NCBI RefSeq assembly: GCF_003148825.1
Contig: NZ_QGGZ01000013.1
Location: forward strand, 62,001 to 126,000
DNA length: 64,000 bases
Reading direction: 5' to 3'
DNA from: Streptomyces sp. CG 926
GTDB lineage: Bacteria > Actinomycetota > Actinomycetes > Streptomycetales > Streptomycetaceae
Positions 42,191 to 50,798 of this stretch are shown piece by piece. The notes under the pieces were generated by a model, which was not told where the DNA came from, made no database searches, and saw nothing but the letters and a program-made list of their open reading frames with translations. A program made the translations under genes and the position numbers. How positions within the stretch are numbered: the first letter of the stretch is position 1; every line of letters starts with the position of its first letter.

Positions 42191-43471
42191 TCAGCGGTCG
42201 GCGGGGCGCTCGGCGATCCAGCGGGCCGCGAGGAGCCCGGAGCCGGCGGTGAGGACGGCCGCCGCGATGACGGTTGCGTTCAGCCCGAAGGCGTCGGCGA
42301 GGATGCCGGCGACGAGGGCCCCGGCCGCGTAGCCGATGTCGCGCCAGAAGCGGTACGTGCCGAGCGCGTTGGCGCGCCAGGCGGGGTGGGCGTGGTCGGA
42401 GACGGAAGCGATCAGGGCCGGGTAGACCATGGCGGTGCCGAAACCGAGGAGGACCGCGGAGAGGATGCCGGCGAGCAGAGGCCGGTCGAGGAGGGCGAGG
42501 GCGAGGACGAAGCCGGCGGACTGGACCAGCATGCCGGTGACGATCAGGGGCTTGCGGCCGATGCGGTCGGCGAGGTGGCCGGTGGGGATCTGGCCGAGGC
42601 CCCACACGATCGGGTAGAGGCCCTTGATGAGGCCGACGGCGGCGAGTCCGAGTCCGTGGTCGGTGAACAGGAGCGGGAAGACGCCCCAGGTGAGGCCGTC
42701 GTTGAGGTTGTTGACCAGGCCGGCCTGGCTGGCGCCGCGCAGTGACCGGTCGCCCCAGGACGTCCGGGCGAACGTGGCCTTCAAGCCGGTGGCCTCGCCG
42801 GTGGGCAGGGGCTTGGAGTGGTGGGCGAGTTCGAGGGCGACGTGGGCGGCGGTGTCGCGGACGACGAGGGAAAGGGCGAGGCCGGCGGCGACGAAGACGA
42901 CGCCGATGAGTTCGGGGACCGGTCGCAGGCCGTACGAGGTGGCGAGGTAGCCGGTGAGGAGGGCGGTGACGCCGACGGCGGTGTAACCGGCGGCTTCGTT
43001 GAGGCCGGTGGCCAGTCCTCGGCGGGCGGGGCCGACGAGGTCGATCTTCATGTTGACCGTCATCGACCACGTCAGGCCCTGGTTGAGGCCGAGCAGGACA
43101 TTGGCGGCAACGATCCAGCCCCAGGACGGCGCCCAGGCGAGCGCGAACGGGACCGGGATGCCGATCAGCCAGCCGGCGATCAGGAGTTGCTTGCGGCGGA
43201 AGCGCGCGGTCAGGGCGCCGGCGGCGAGGTTGGTCAGGGCCTTGGTGACGCCGAAGGCGATGATGAAGGAGAAGACGGCCAGGTCGCTGGTGAGGCCGAA
43301 GGTCTCGGTGCCGATCAGCGGGACGGTGGTGCGCTCCAGGCCGACGAGACCGCCGACGCAGACGTTGACGACGACGAGCAGGGTGAACTGCAGCCAGTTC
43401 GCACGGAGGCCGAGGCGCACGGGCCGCCCGGCCGCGTCGGTCGGCGTGGCGGCGGAAGAAGGAGCGTTCAC
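42191..43471 (-). CDS. MFS transporter coupled to the persulfide dioxygenase gene
   Basis: The 426-residue MFS protein has twelve helices and the motif-A loop GHLADRIGRKPLIVTGMLVQ in its second half. Other visible features are VNMKIDLVGPARRGLATGLN and AHPAWRANALGTYRFWRDIG. GTG 43471 overlaps the stop of the dioxygenase-rhodanese gene (GTGA). The cargo is likely a sulfur compound or metal-thiol species by context only. Confidence 0.88.
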   Translation of the reverse strand: MNAPSSAATPTDAAGRPVRLGLRANWLQFTLLVVVNVCVGGLVGLERTTVPLIGTETFGLTSDLAVFSFIIAFGVTKALTNLAAGALTARFRRKQLLIAGWLIGIPVPFALAWAPSWGWIVAANVLLGLNQGLTWSMTVNMKIDLVGPARRGLATGLNEAAGYTAVGVTALLTGYLATSYGLRPVPELIGVVFVAAGLALSLVVRDTAAHVALELAHHSKPLPTGEATGLKATFARTSWGDRSLRGASQAGLVNNLNDGLTWGVFPLLFTDHGLGLAAVGLIKGLYPIVWGLGQIPTGHLADRIGRKPLIVTGMLVQSAGFVLALALLDRPLLAGILSAVLLGFGTAMVYPALIASVSDHAHPAWRANALGTYRFWRDIGYAAGALVAGILADAFGLNATVIAAAVLTAGSGLLAARWIAERPADR

Positions 43472-44838
43472 GTGTTCCTGCCCTCGGCGAGCTGCCGGCC
43501 GTGGGCTGCGGCATAGTCGGCGGGCCCGCCGTCCAGGACGGCGGCGTCGGTGTGACCGGCGCGTTCGAGGAGGCTTGCGGCGGTCATCGCCCGTTCGCCG
43601 TGGCCGCAGGCCACCACCGCTCCCTTGGGCGCGTCCAGGGCGGCAGCCGCCAGGCCGCCCAGCTCGATGTGGACGGAGCCCGGGACATGCCCGGCGGCGA
43701 ACTCCGCGTCCTGCCGTACGTCGAGGTAGGGGCGGTCGGCGGCCTGGTCGGCCTTGACGAAGGCGGTGGTGGACTGGGTGTTGCCGTCTGCGATCCAGGC
43801 TGTCATGCCTCCGGCGAGGCGGCCGGCGAGCCGCTCGTACCCGATCTTGTACGCCTGCCACACGATCTCGGCGAGGTCCTGCTCGTCGCCTACGACGAAC
43901 GCGACGGGGGCGGTGTCGGGCAGGAGCCAGCCCAGCCAGGTGGCGAACTGCCCGCGGAGCGGGATCGAGAGCGACCCGGGGATGTGGCCGGCCGCGTAGT
44001 CGGCCGCCGGGCGTACGTCGACCACCTGACCACCGTCGGCCAGGAGGGTCTTGACCTGCCCGGCGTCGAGGGCGGGCAGCAGCGGGGCGGCGGTCAGGAC
44101 GGCGGGTCCGCGCCGGTTGGCTTCCGCGAGGCGGTCGAAGTAGTCCGGGTAGGTGCCCAGGCCGGCGATGAGCTGACGGACGAAGGTGTCCTCGTCGGGG
44201 GCGGCCAGCAGCGGGTTGGTCCGCTTCTGGGCGCCGATGGTGGAGGTGCGCTCGTCGCTCTGTACGGCGGAGCAGAAGGAGCCGGCCCCGTGAGTGGGCC
44301 AGACGGCAGTCGCGTCCGGGAGCTCGGCCAGGCTCCGCAGCGATCGGTACTGGGCGCGGGCGAGCTCTTCCGTCCGGTGGGCGCCGAGCAGGTCGGTGCG
44401 GGCGGCCGAGTTCACGATCATCGAGCCGCCGGTGAAGACACCGAGTTCCCGGTCGCCGTCGAGGAGCAGGAAGGACAGGTGCTCGTCGGTGTGGCCCGGG
44501 GTGGCCAGGGCCCGGAGCGTCAGGCCGCCCAGGTCCGTCTCGTCCCCGTCGCCCAGGGGCGTGTGGGGGAAGGTGCGGTGCCCGGTGGCGGAGGCCAGTA
44601 CCCGGGCACCGTCGTCGTGGGCGAGCTGTACGGCGCCCGAGAGGAAGTCGGCGTGCAGGTGGGTGTCGGCGGCGAACGCCACGCGCAGTCCGCGCCGGGC
44701 GGCAGCCGCCCTGAGGGCCCGCAGGTCCCGGCTCGCATCCACGGCGAGGGCCCGTCCGTCCCCGAGGTCGACGAGGTAGGCGCTGTTGCCCAGTCCCTGG
44801 TCGACCAGGGGTATCAGGTGATCATCTGTGAAGCTCAT
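43468..44838 (-). CDS. Persulfide dioxygenase-like MBL-fold protein fused to two rhodanese domains
   Basis: This 456-residue enzyme resembles CstB/BLH proteins. The metallo-beta-lactamase part (residues 1-230) has ADTHLHADFLSG, ATPGHTDEHLS and TGGSMIVNSAARTDL with the iron ligands of persulfide dioxygenases. Two rhodanese domains follow. The first (near 270-350) has FVVGDEQDL where the catalytic Cys should be, so it is probably inactive. The second (near 370-455) has the loop VVACGHGERAM with its Cys. It should oxidise and transfer persulfide sulfur in the cytoplasm. AAAGGG precedes ATG 44838, and the divergent regulator is an ArsR-rhodanese fusion. Confidence 0.9.
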   Translation of the reverse strand: MSFTDDHLIPLVDQGLGNSAYLVDLGDGRALAVDASRDLRALRAAAARRGLRVAFAADTHLHADFLSGAVQLAHDDGARVLASATGHRTFPHTPLGDGDETDLGGLTLRALATPGHTDEHLSFLLLDGDRELGVFTGGSMIVNSAARTDLLGAHRTEELARAQYRSLRSLAELPDATAVWPTHGAGSFCSAVQSDERTSTIGAQKRTNPLLAAPDEDTFVRQLIAGLGTYPDYFDRLAEANRRGPAVLTAAPLLPALDAGQVKTLLADGGQVVDVRPAADYAAGHIPGSLSIPLRGQFATWLGWLLPDTAPVAFVVGDEQDLAEIVWQAYKIGYERLAGRLAGGMTAWIADGNTQSTTAFVKADQAADRPYLDVRQDAEFAAGHVPGSVHIELGGLAAAALDAPKGAVVACGHGERAMTAASLLERAGHTDAAVLDGGPADYAAAHGRQLAEGRNT

Positions 44839-44902
44839 GGCGTGCCCTTTCACCTATGACGAGCATGCGGCGGCAGACTCGGCCCCGCTCAATTACAATA
44901 AT

Positions 44903-44916
44903 CCATAGATCTTTGG
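44903..44916. promoter_or_regulatory. Candidate operator of the sulfur-responsive regulator
   Basis: CCATAGATCTTTGG is palindromic at 12 of 14 positions, lies in an AT-rich patch (44890-44912) between divergent genes and ends 8 bases before the ArsR-rhodanese start codon. It is well placed to control both directions. Confidence 0.5.
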
Positions 44917-44924
44917 AGGAAGCA

Positions 44925-45602
44925 ATGTCGGACGCCGTCACCAGCCCCGCCAAGGCCGCGCTCTACGAGGCCTTCGCCGCCACCGGTAAGGCCCTGGCCA
45001 GCGGAAAGAGACTGGAGCTGCTTGATCTCCTCGCCCAGGGCGAGCGCACCGTCGATGCCCTGGCCAAGGCCGCCGGGCTGAACCTCACCACCGCCTCCGC
45101 CCACCTCCAGACCCTCAAGCAGGCCGGACTGGTCGCCACCCGCCGCGACGGCGTGCGCATCCACTACCGGCTGGCCGGGGAGGACGTCGCCGCGCTCTAC
45201 GCCCTGCTGCGCAAGGTCGCCCATGCCCATCAGACGAAGGTCGAGCCCGCACGCACCGCCTACCTCGGCGACGAGCCCGGCCCCGAGGTCACCCGCGAGC
45301 AGCTCCTCGCCCGCGTCGAGGCGGGGGATGTGGTCGTACTGGACGTCCGACCGGCCGAGGAGTTCGCAGCCGGCCACATTCCGGGCGCCATCTCCATCCC
45401 CGTCGCCGAACTCGCCGACCGGATCGGTGAACTCCCCGACGGGGTGGAGGTCGTGGCCTACTGCCGGGGCGAGTACTGCGTCATGGCCCACGACGCCGTA
45501 CGCCTCCTCGGCGACCGTGGCCGAAAGGCGGTCCGGCTCAGCGACGGCATGCTCGAATGGCGTCTCGCCGACCTCCCCGTCACCGCAGGAGCCGAGGAAT
45601 GA
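44925..45602 (+). CDS. ArsR-family regulator fused to a rhodanese domain
   Basis: The 225-residue protein has an ArsR winged helix (LAKAAGLNLTTASAHLQTLK, then QAGLVATRRDGVRIHYRL) in residues 1-100 and a rhodanese domain in 120-220. The active loop is VVAYCRGEYCVMAHDAVRLL, with Cys positioned to accept persulfide. Such fusions sense reactive sulfur species rather than metals. GGAGGA precedes ATG 44925, and the stop overlaps the cysteine desulfurase start (ATGA). It probably controls the divergent dioxygenase-MFS pair and its own operon. Confidence 0.92.
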   Translation: MSDAVTSPAKAALYEAFAATGKALASGKRLELLDLLAQGERTVDALAKAAGLNLTTASAHLQTLKQAGLVATRRDGVRIHYRLAGEDVAALYALLRKVAHAHQTKVEPARTAYLGDEPGPEVTREQLLARVEAGDVVVLDVRPAEEFAAGHIPGAISIPVAELADRIGELPDGVEVVAYCRGEYCVMAHDAVRLLGDRGRKAVRLSDGMLEWRLADLPVTAGAEE

Positions 45603-46762
45603 CCCTCCCGCCCCACCCCGGCCTCGCCGAAGGACCGGTCTACCTGGACTACAACGCCACCACTCCGGTCGACCCGCGGGTCGCGGAAGCGATGGCGCCG
45701 CACCTGACCCACTTCTTCGGCAACCCCTCCAGCAGCCACCCCTACGGATCCGAACCCCGACGCGCCCTCGCCGCCGCCCGCGCGCAGGTCGCCGCCCTCG
45801 TCGGCGGCCGACCCGAGGAGCTCGTCTTCACCGGCTCCGGCTCGGAGGCCGACCTGCTCGCCCTGCGCGGCGCGGTCCTCGCCTCCGGTCGCCCCCACCC
45901 GCACGTGATCACCCAGGCCACCGAGCACCCGGCGATCCTGGAGAGCTGTCGCGCCCTCCAACGCCTGCACGGCGCGCGGATCACGATCCTGCCCGTGGAC
46001 CACGTGGGCCTGGTGCAACCGGCCGACCTCGCCGAGGCGCTCACCGACGACACGGTCCTCGTGTCGGTCATGGCCGCCAACAATGAGACCGGCGCCCTCC
46101 AGCCAGTCGCCGAACTCGCCGCCCTCGCCCACGCACGGGGCGCACTCTTCCACTGCGACGCGGCACAGGCAGTGGGCAAGGTCCCCCTCGACGTCCAGGC
46201 CCTGGGGGTAGACCTGCTGACCGTCGTCGGGCACAAGACGTACGCCCCCAAGGGCGCGGCCGCACTGTACGTGCGCGACGGCGTACGGCTCGAACCGGCC
46301 GCCTACGGCGGCGGGCAGGAGCACGGCCTGCGCGCGGGAACGGAGAACGTGGCACTCGCCGTCGCCCTCGGCGCTGCGGCCGAACTGGCCGATGGAGAAC
46401 TGGCCGCCGGCGCCCCGGCCCGTATCGAGGCCCTGCGCGACGACCTCCATCGGCGGCTCGCGGTCGCCCTTCCGGGCCGCGTCCACCTCAACGGGCCCGA
46501 GCGGGAGCGACTGCCGAACACGCTGAACATCAGCATCGACGGCACCCTCGGCCACGAACTGCTCGCCGCCGTCCCCGAGATCGCGGCCTCCACCGGATCG
46601 GCCTGCCACAGTGGGGCGCACGCGCCCTCACCGGTCCTGACCGCCATGGGGAACGGACCCGAGCGCGCCCTGGGAGCCCTGCGGCTGTCGCTGGGCCGGT
46701 GGACCACGCAGGCCGAGATCGAGACGGCGGCCGCACTGCTCGTCGCCGCCGCAACCCGGTGA
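45599..46762 (+). CDS. Cysteine desulfurase (NifS/IscS-like)
   Basis: The 387-residue PLP enzyme removes sulfur from cysteine to give enzyme-bound persulfide. Seen motifs: VYLDYNATTPVDPRV, SHPYGSEPRRAL, the TEHPAILESC segment, the PLP lysine in VVGHKTYAPKGAAAL, and the catalytic Cys in STGSACHSGAHAPS. The ATG overlaps the regulator stop by 4 bases. In this setting it may generate or consume persulfides sensed by the regulator rather than build iron-sulfur clusters. Confidence 0.93.
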   Translation: MTLPPHPGLAEGPVYLDYNATTPVDPRVAEAMAPHLTHFFGNPSSSHPYGSEPRRALAAARAQVAALVGGRPEELVFTGSGSEADLLALRGAVLASGRPHPHVITQATEHPAILESCRALQRLHGARITILPVDHVGLVQPADLAEALTDDTVLVSVMAANNETGALQPVAELAALAHARGALFHCDAAQAVGKVPLDVQALGVDLLTVVGHKTYAPKGAAALYVRDGVRLEPAAYGGGQEHGLRAGTENVALAVALGAAAELADGELAAGAPARIEALRDDLHRRLAVALPGRVHLNGPERERLPNTLNISIDGTLGHELLAAVPEIAASTGSACHSGAHAPSPVLTAMGNGPERALGALRLSLGRWTTQAEIETAAALLVAAATR

Positions 46763-46936
46763 ACCGTCCTTCGGGCACTACGCCCGGCCGGCGCCCCTTC
46801 ACCCTCCCCGTGCCACCGTGATGCCCACCGCCACAGGGTGAAGTCCAGCTGATGTGTGAACACTTTGTTGCAGGACTGTCCGCCCCCGCCGCCCCCGGCC
46901 GATACTGGCCCGGCGCCAGGCTAAGGAGCGGGGTAG

Positions 46937-47722
46937 GTGGAGTGGACGTTGCCGGCCGGGCTGATGGCCGGTCTGCTCATCGCGGTCGTGACGGCGCCGG
47001 TCGGGGTTTCGGGTGCCGTGTTCCTCTTGCCGGTGCACTTGAGCGTGTTCGGAGTGGCGTCGCCGGCGATCACCCCGACGAATCTGCTGTTCAACGTGGT
47101 GGCCGGGCCGGGTGCCCTGTGGCGGTACCGCCGCGACGGAGCCCTGCGCGGCAGCTTGGCCCGCCGCCTCGTCGCGGGCACCCTTCCGGGCGTCGTCCTC
47201 GGCGCCGCGATCCGCGTCTACGCCCTTCCCGGCCCCGGCGTCTTCCGGCTCCTGATCGCCGCCCTGCTGCTCCCGCTCGGGCTGTGGCTGTGCCTCCGTA
47301 CCCTCGTCCCGGCCCGAGGCCGTACCACCGCGCCCGCGGAGCCGTCCCCGGGCGCCCTCACCACCCTGGCCGTGGCGGTGGGCGTGGTCGGCGGGATCTA
47401 CGGGATCGGCGGCGGTTCCCTCCTCGGCCCCATCCTGGCCGCCCGCGGGCTGCCCCTGACACGGGTGGCGCCGGCGGCCCTCGCCGCGACCTTCGCCACC
47501 TCGATCGTCGGCGCCGCCACTTACGCCGTGCTGTCCCAGGTCAGCACCGGGGACATCGCCCCCGACTGGTGGCTCGGCCTGGCGTGCGGCGTCGGCGGCC
47601 TGGTCGGCGGCTACCTCGGCGCGCGCCTCCAGCCACGGCTGCCCGAGACCGCGCTGCGCCTCCTGCTCGGCACCCTCGCCGCAGCCCTCGGCGCGCTCTA
47701 CGCACTCCAGGCCCTTGCCTGA
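46937..47722 (+). CDS. TauE/SafE-family sulfite or sulfonate exporter
   Basis: This 261-residue protein has about eight helices with the family features ASPAITPTNLLFNVVAGPGA and VGVVGGIYGIGGGSLLGPIL. TauE/SafE members export sulfite, sulfoacetate or similar anions. AAGGAGCGGGG precedes GTG 46937. As persulfide dioxygenases produce sulfite, an exporter close to that gene makes biochemical sense. Confidence 0.9.
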   Translation: MEWTLPAGLMAGLLIAVVTAPVGVSGAVFLLPVHLSVFGVASPAITPTNLLFNVVAGPGALWRYRRDGALRGSLARRLVAGTLPGVVLGAAIRVYALPGPGVFRLLIAALLLPLGLWLCLRTLVPARGRTTAPAEPSPGALTTLAVAVGVVGGIYGIGGGSLLGPILAARGLPLTRVAPAALAATFATSIVGAATYAVLSQVSTGDIAPDWWLGLACGVGGLVGGYLGARLQPRLPETALRLLLGTLAAALGALYALQALA

Positions 47723-47848
47723 GCGGACCGCCGGGGGCGGGGCGGTGCCTGCCGCTCGCGCGGAGCCATCTCGTGTTCACTTCGATCGCCTATCGTCCGC
47801 GCGGTCCACAAGAGCCATGAGCAGTACGAAACACCGGGAGAGACGACG

Positions 47849-49123
47849 TTGAGCAGCACCCCCACACCCGCGCCCGGGGTCCCGGAGCAGCTTCAGCGCC
47901 GCCTGGGGGTGCCGGACGCGGTGCTGATCGGGCTCGGCTCGATGATCGGCGCTGGCATCTTCGCCTCCCTCGCCCCTGCCGCCCGGGCCGCAGGCTCCGG
48001 ACTGCTCCTCGGCCTGGCCGTCGCGGCGGCCGTCGCCTACTGCAACGCCACCTCCTCCGCCCGCCTGGCCGCCCTGTATCCGGCGTCCGGCGGCACCTAC
48101 GTCTACGGCCGCGAACGACTGGGCGAGTTCTGGGGCTTCCTGGCCGGCTGGGCGTTCGTCGTGGGCAAGACGGCCTCGTGCGCGGCCATGGCCCTGACCG
48201 TCGGCTCCTACCTCTGGCCCGGTCAGGCCCACGCGGTCGCGGTGGCCGCGGTGGTGGCGCTGACCGCGGTGAACTACGCGGGCGTGCAGAAGTCGGCGCT
48301 GCTGACCAGGGTCATCGTTGCTGTGGTTCTGGCGGTCCTCGCCGCGGTGGTGGTCACCTCGCTGACCTCCGGGACGGTGGACGCGGCGCGGCTGGACGTC
48401 GGCTCGGACGCCACCTTCGGCGGCATCCTGCAGGCGGCGGGGCTGCTGTTCTTCGCGTTCGCCGGCTACGCCCGCATCGCCACCTTGGGCGAAGAAGTCC
48501 GCGATCCGGCCCGCACCATCCCGCGGGCGATCCCGCTCGCGCTCGGCATCACCCTCGTCGTGTACGCCGCCGTCGCCGTGTCGGTGCTGCTCGTCCTCGG
48601 CCCTGACGGCCTCGCGGCTGCCGAGGCGCCGCTGACGGAGGCGGCCCGGACGGCGGGAGCGGACTGGCTGGTCCCGGTCGTACGGGTCGGTGCGGCGGTC
48701 GCGGCCTTGGGCTCGCTGCTCGCCCTCATCCTCGGCGTCTCCCGGACCACCCTGGCCATGGCCCGTGACCGCCACCTGCCACACGCCCTGGCCGCCGTCC
48801 ACCCGAAGTACAAGGTCCCGCACCGGGCCGAACTGCTCGTCGGCGCCGTCGTGGCCACCGTGGCCGCGGCCGGGGACGTCCGCGGGGCGATCGGCTTCTC
48901 CTCGTTCGGTGTCCTGGCCTACTACGCGGTCGCCAACGCCTCTGCCTTCACCCTCAGTCCGGCCGAGGGCCGACCGGCCCGGGTGATTCCCGTCGTCGGC
49001 CTGGCGGGCTGCCTCGTCCTCGCCTTCGCCCTGCCGCTCTCCTCCGTCCTGACCGGGGCCGCGGTACTCGGCGTCGGTGCCGCCGCGTTCGGGTTCCGGC
49101 GAGCACGGGCCCGGCGGGCGTAA
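47849..49123 (+). CDS. APC-superfamily amino acid permease
   Basis: The 424-residue transporter has twelve helices with APC signatures: LIGLGSMIGAGIFASLAPAA at the first helix, YPASGGTYVYGRERLGEFWG, and FFAFAGYARIATLGEEVRDP then ARTIPRAIPLA (helix 6 loop). TTG 47849 follows GGGAGAG. The substrate is unknown; cationic and neutral amino acids are usual. Its location between sulfur and arsenic genes does not identify a partner. Confidence 0.9.
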   Translation: MSSTPTPAPGVPEQLQRRLGVPDAVLIGLGSMIGAGIFASLAPAARAAGSGLLLGLAVAAAVAYCNATSSARLAALYPASGGTYVYGRERLGEFWGFLAGWAFVVGKTASCAAMALTVGSYLWPGQAHAVAVAAVVALTAVNYAGVQKSALLTRVIVAVVLAVLAAVVVTSLTSGTVDAARLDVGSDATFGGILQAAGLLFFAFAGYARIATLGEEVRDPARTIPRAIPLALGITLVVYAAVAVSVLLVLGPDGLAAAEAPLTEAARTAGADWLVPVVRVGAAVAALGSLLALILGVSRTTLAMARDRHLPHALAAVHPKYKVPHRAELLVGAVVATVAAAGDVRGAIGFSSFGVLAYYAVANASAFTLSPAEGRPARVIPVVGLAGCLVLAFALPLSSVLTGAAVLGVGAAAFGFRRARARRA

Positions 49124-49147
49124 CAGCCGCCCGTAGTCAGGTGACTC

Positions 49148-49567
49148 TCAGGCGTTCGACTTGGCGTCGATCTCGGCGATGAGTCCCTCGATGAGGCCCT
49201 TGATCGCGTCGCGGATGGGGCGGACGGCCTCGACGCCCTGGCCTGCCGGGTCTTCGAGCTGCCAGTCGAGGTAGGTCTTGCCGGGGAAGTACGGGCAGGC
49301 GTCGCCGCAGCCCATGGTGATGATGTAGTCGGAGGCCTGGGCGGCCTCGGGGGTGAGGACCTTGGGCTTCTGGTCGGAGATGTCGATGCCCAGCTCGGCC
49401 ATGGCGGCGACGGCGGAGGGGTTGATCTGTTCGCCGGGCACGGAGCCGGCGGAGCGGACCTCGACGCGGTCGCCGGCGAGGTGGCGCAGGAACCCGGCCG
49501 CCATTTGGGAGCGGCCCGCGTTGTGGATGCAGACGAACAGGACGGAGGCGGCAGGAGCGGAGGACAT
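49148..49567 (-). CDS. arsC: Arsenate reductase of the low-molecular-weight phosphatase type
   Basis: The 139-residue enzyme reduces arsenate to arsenite. It has the phosphatase P-loop VLFVCIHNAGRSQMA (Cys13-x5-Arg), the Ser/Asp loop around SDYIITMGCGDACPYFPGK with two further cysteines, and the C-terminal helix. In actinomycetes such enzymes use thioredoxin or mycothiol. AAGGA precedes ATG 49567. It diverges from an arsR gene, the common arsenic-operon layout. Confidence 0.94.
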   Translation of the reverse strand: MSSAPAASVLFVCIHNAGRSQMAAGFLRHLAGDRVEVRSAGSVPGEQINPSAVAAMAELGIDISDQKPKVLTPEAAQASDYIITMGCGDACPYFPGKTYLDWQLEDPAGQGVEAVRPIRDAIKGLIEGLIAEIDAKSNA

Positions 49568-49626
49568 CTGTTCTTCCTTGGGGCGACGCGACCATCGTGG
49601 ACACGGAGGGGCTTGTACGGGCTGGT

Positions 49627-49681
49627 ATCAGCCTCGACTGATGTGAAAATATCAGCCCATGATGATGTCAGTCGACACTGA
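49627..49681. promoter_or_regulatory. Repeated ATCAG/CTGAT operators between arsC and arsR
   Basis: ATCAG (49627) and CTGAT (49638-49642) form one inverted repeat with a 6-base spacer. TCAGT (49668-49672) and ACTGA (49677-49681) form a second with the same kind of core, overlapping the arsR start codons. Another ATCAG lies at 49651. They can block both divergent promoters. Confidence 0.55.
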
Positions 49682-49973
49682 TCTGATCCGGGTTCTGGCC
49701 GACCCGCTCAGGCTCAAGATCGTGACCCTCCTCGCCCAGGAGACGCTCTGCACCACCCACCTCATGGAGGAGACGGGTGCCAAGCAGACGAACCTCTCCA
49801 ACCACATGAAGGTGCTGCGCGAGGCCGGGGTCGTGGAGACGGAGCCCTGCGGGAGGTACATCTACTACCGCCTGCGCCCGGAAGTCATCGAAGCACTCGC
49901 CGGCCAGTTCGCCGACCTCGCCCGGGCCGCCCGCGTCACCGCCGAGGCGAACCTCAAGCGGTCCTGCCCCTAG
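49659..49973 (+). CDS. arsR: ArsR arsenic-responsive repressor
   Basis: This 104-residue regulator has a single winged-helix domain: LIRVLADPLRLKIVTLLAQE, TLCTTHLMEETGAKQTNLSN, HMKVLREAGVVETEPCGRYI and YYRL. Cysteines at ETLC, EPCG and the tail KRSCP could bind As(III). Three consecutive ATG codons (49659, 49662, 49665) make the exact start ambiguous. Its operator lies over these codons. It diverges from arsC and precedes the aquaporin gene by 48 bases. Confidence 0.9.
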   Translation: MMMSVDTDLIRVLADPLRLKIVTLLAQETLCTTHLMEETGAKQTNLSNHMKVLREAGVVETEPCGRYIYYRLRPEVIEALAGQFADLARAARVTAEANLKRSCP

Positions 49974-50021
49974 TCTTCGCGGCTCGTCCGCCCTGCCTCA
50001 CCTGCCAGAGGAGAACCAGCC

Positions 50022-50798
50022 GTGACCGCCACCGAGCCCGTCGGCATCCCGATACCTGCCGATGCGCCTCAGCCTGAACCCGGCGCGACCCCACCCCGTA
50101 CGCCGCTGATCGCCCGTGCCGCCGCCGAGCTGGTCGGCACCGCAGCCCTGGTCGCGATCGTGGTCGGCTCCGGGATCCAGGCCGCCGAACTCACCGACGA
50201 CGTGGCCCTGCAGCTGCTCGCCAACTCCACCGCCACCGTCTTCGGGCTCGGCGTTCTGATCACCCTCCTCGGGCCGGTGTCCGGCGCGCACTTCAACCCG
50301 GCCGTGACGCTGGCCGAGTGGTGGACCGCCCGCCGCGGCGGCGCCGGCGTCAACGCCCGCGAGGTCGCCGTGTACGTCCCGTCCCAGACCGCCGGGGCGA
50401 TCGCGGGCGCGATCCTCGCGGACGCGATGTTCGGTGAGCCGCTGGTGGAGTGGTCCACGCACGACCGCTCGGCCGGCAACCTGCTGCTCGGCGAAGTCGT
50501 CGCCACCGCCGGCCTGATCCTGCTGATCTTCGGCCTGGCCAAGACCGACCGGCTCCGCTTCGCGCCCGTCGCCGTCGCCTCCTATATCGGCGCCGCGTAC
50601 TGGTTCACCTCCTCCACCTCCTTCGCCAACCCGGCCGTCACGATCGGCCGTGCCTTCACCGACACCTTCGCGGGCATCGCACCCGCCTCGGTGCCGGGCT
50701 TCATCGCCGTGCAGCTCATCGGCGCCGTGGCCGGCCTGGCCCTGGTGGCGGTCATCTTCATGCGCGGCAACACAGAGCAGGGGCAGCCCTCGGCATGA
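50022..50798 (+). CDS. Aquaporin-family channel in an arsenic operon
   Basis: The 258-residue MIP protein has six helices and two NPA boxes: SGAHFNPAVTLAEWW and FANPAVTIGRAFTDT. In arsenic operons such channels let As(III) leave down its gradient after ArsC reduction (AqpS role). AGAGGAG precedes GTG 50022. The stop overlaps the next gene (ATGA), so channel and flavoprotein are coupled. Confidence 0.92.
   Translation: MTATEPVGIPIPADAPQPEPGATPPRTPLIARAAAELVGTAALVAIVVGSGIQAAELTDDVALQLLANSTATVFGLGVLITLLGPVSGAHFNPAVTLAEWWTARRGGAGVNAREVAVYVPSQTAGAIAGAILADAMFGEPLVEWSTHDRSAGNLLLGEVVATAGLILLIFGLAKTDRLRFAPVAVASYIGAAYWFTSSTSFANPAVTIGRAFTDTFAGIAPASVPGFIAVQLIGAVAGLALVAVIFMRGNTEQGQPSA

Noticed and set aside
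49116..49134. Small hairpin CGGGCG/CGCCCG between the permease and arsC
   Set aside because: Six-base arms with no tail are expected by chance at this GC content, although the converging genes would need a terminator.
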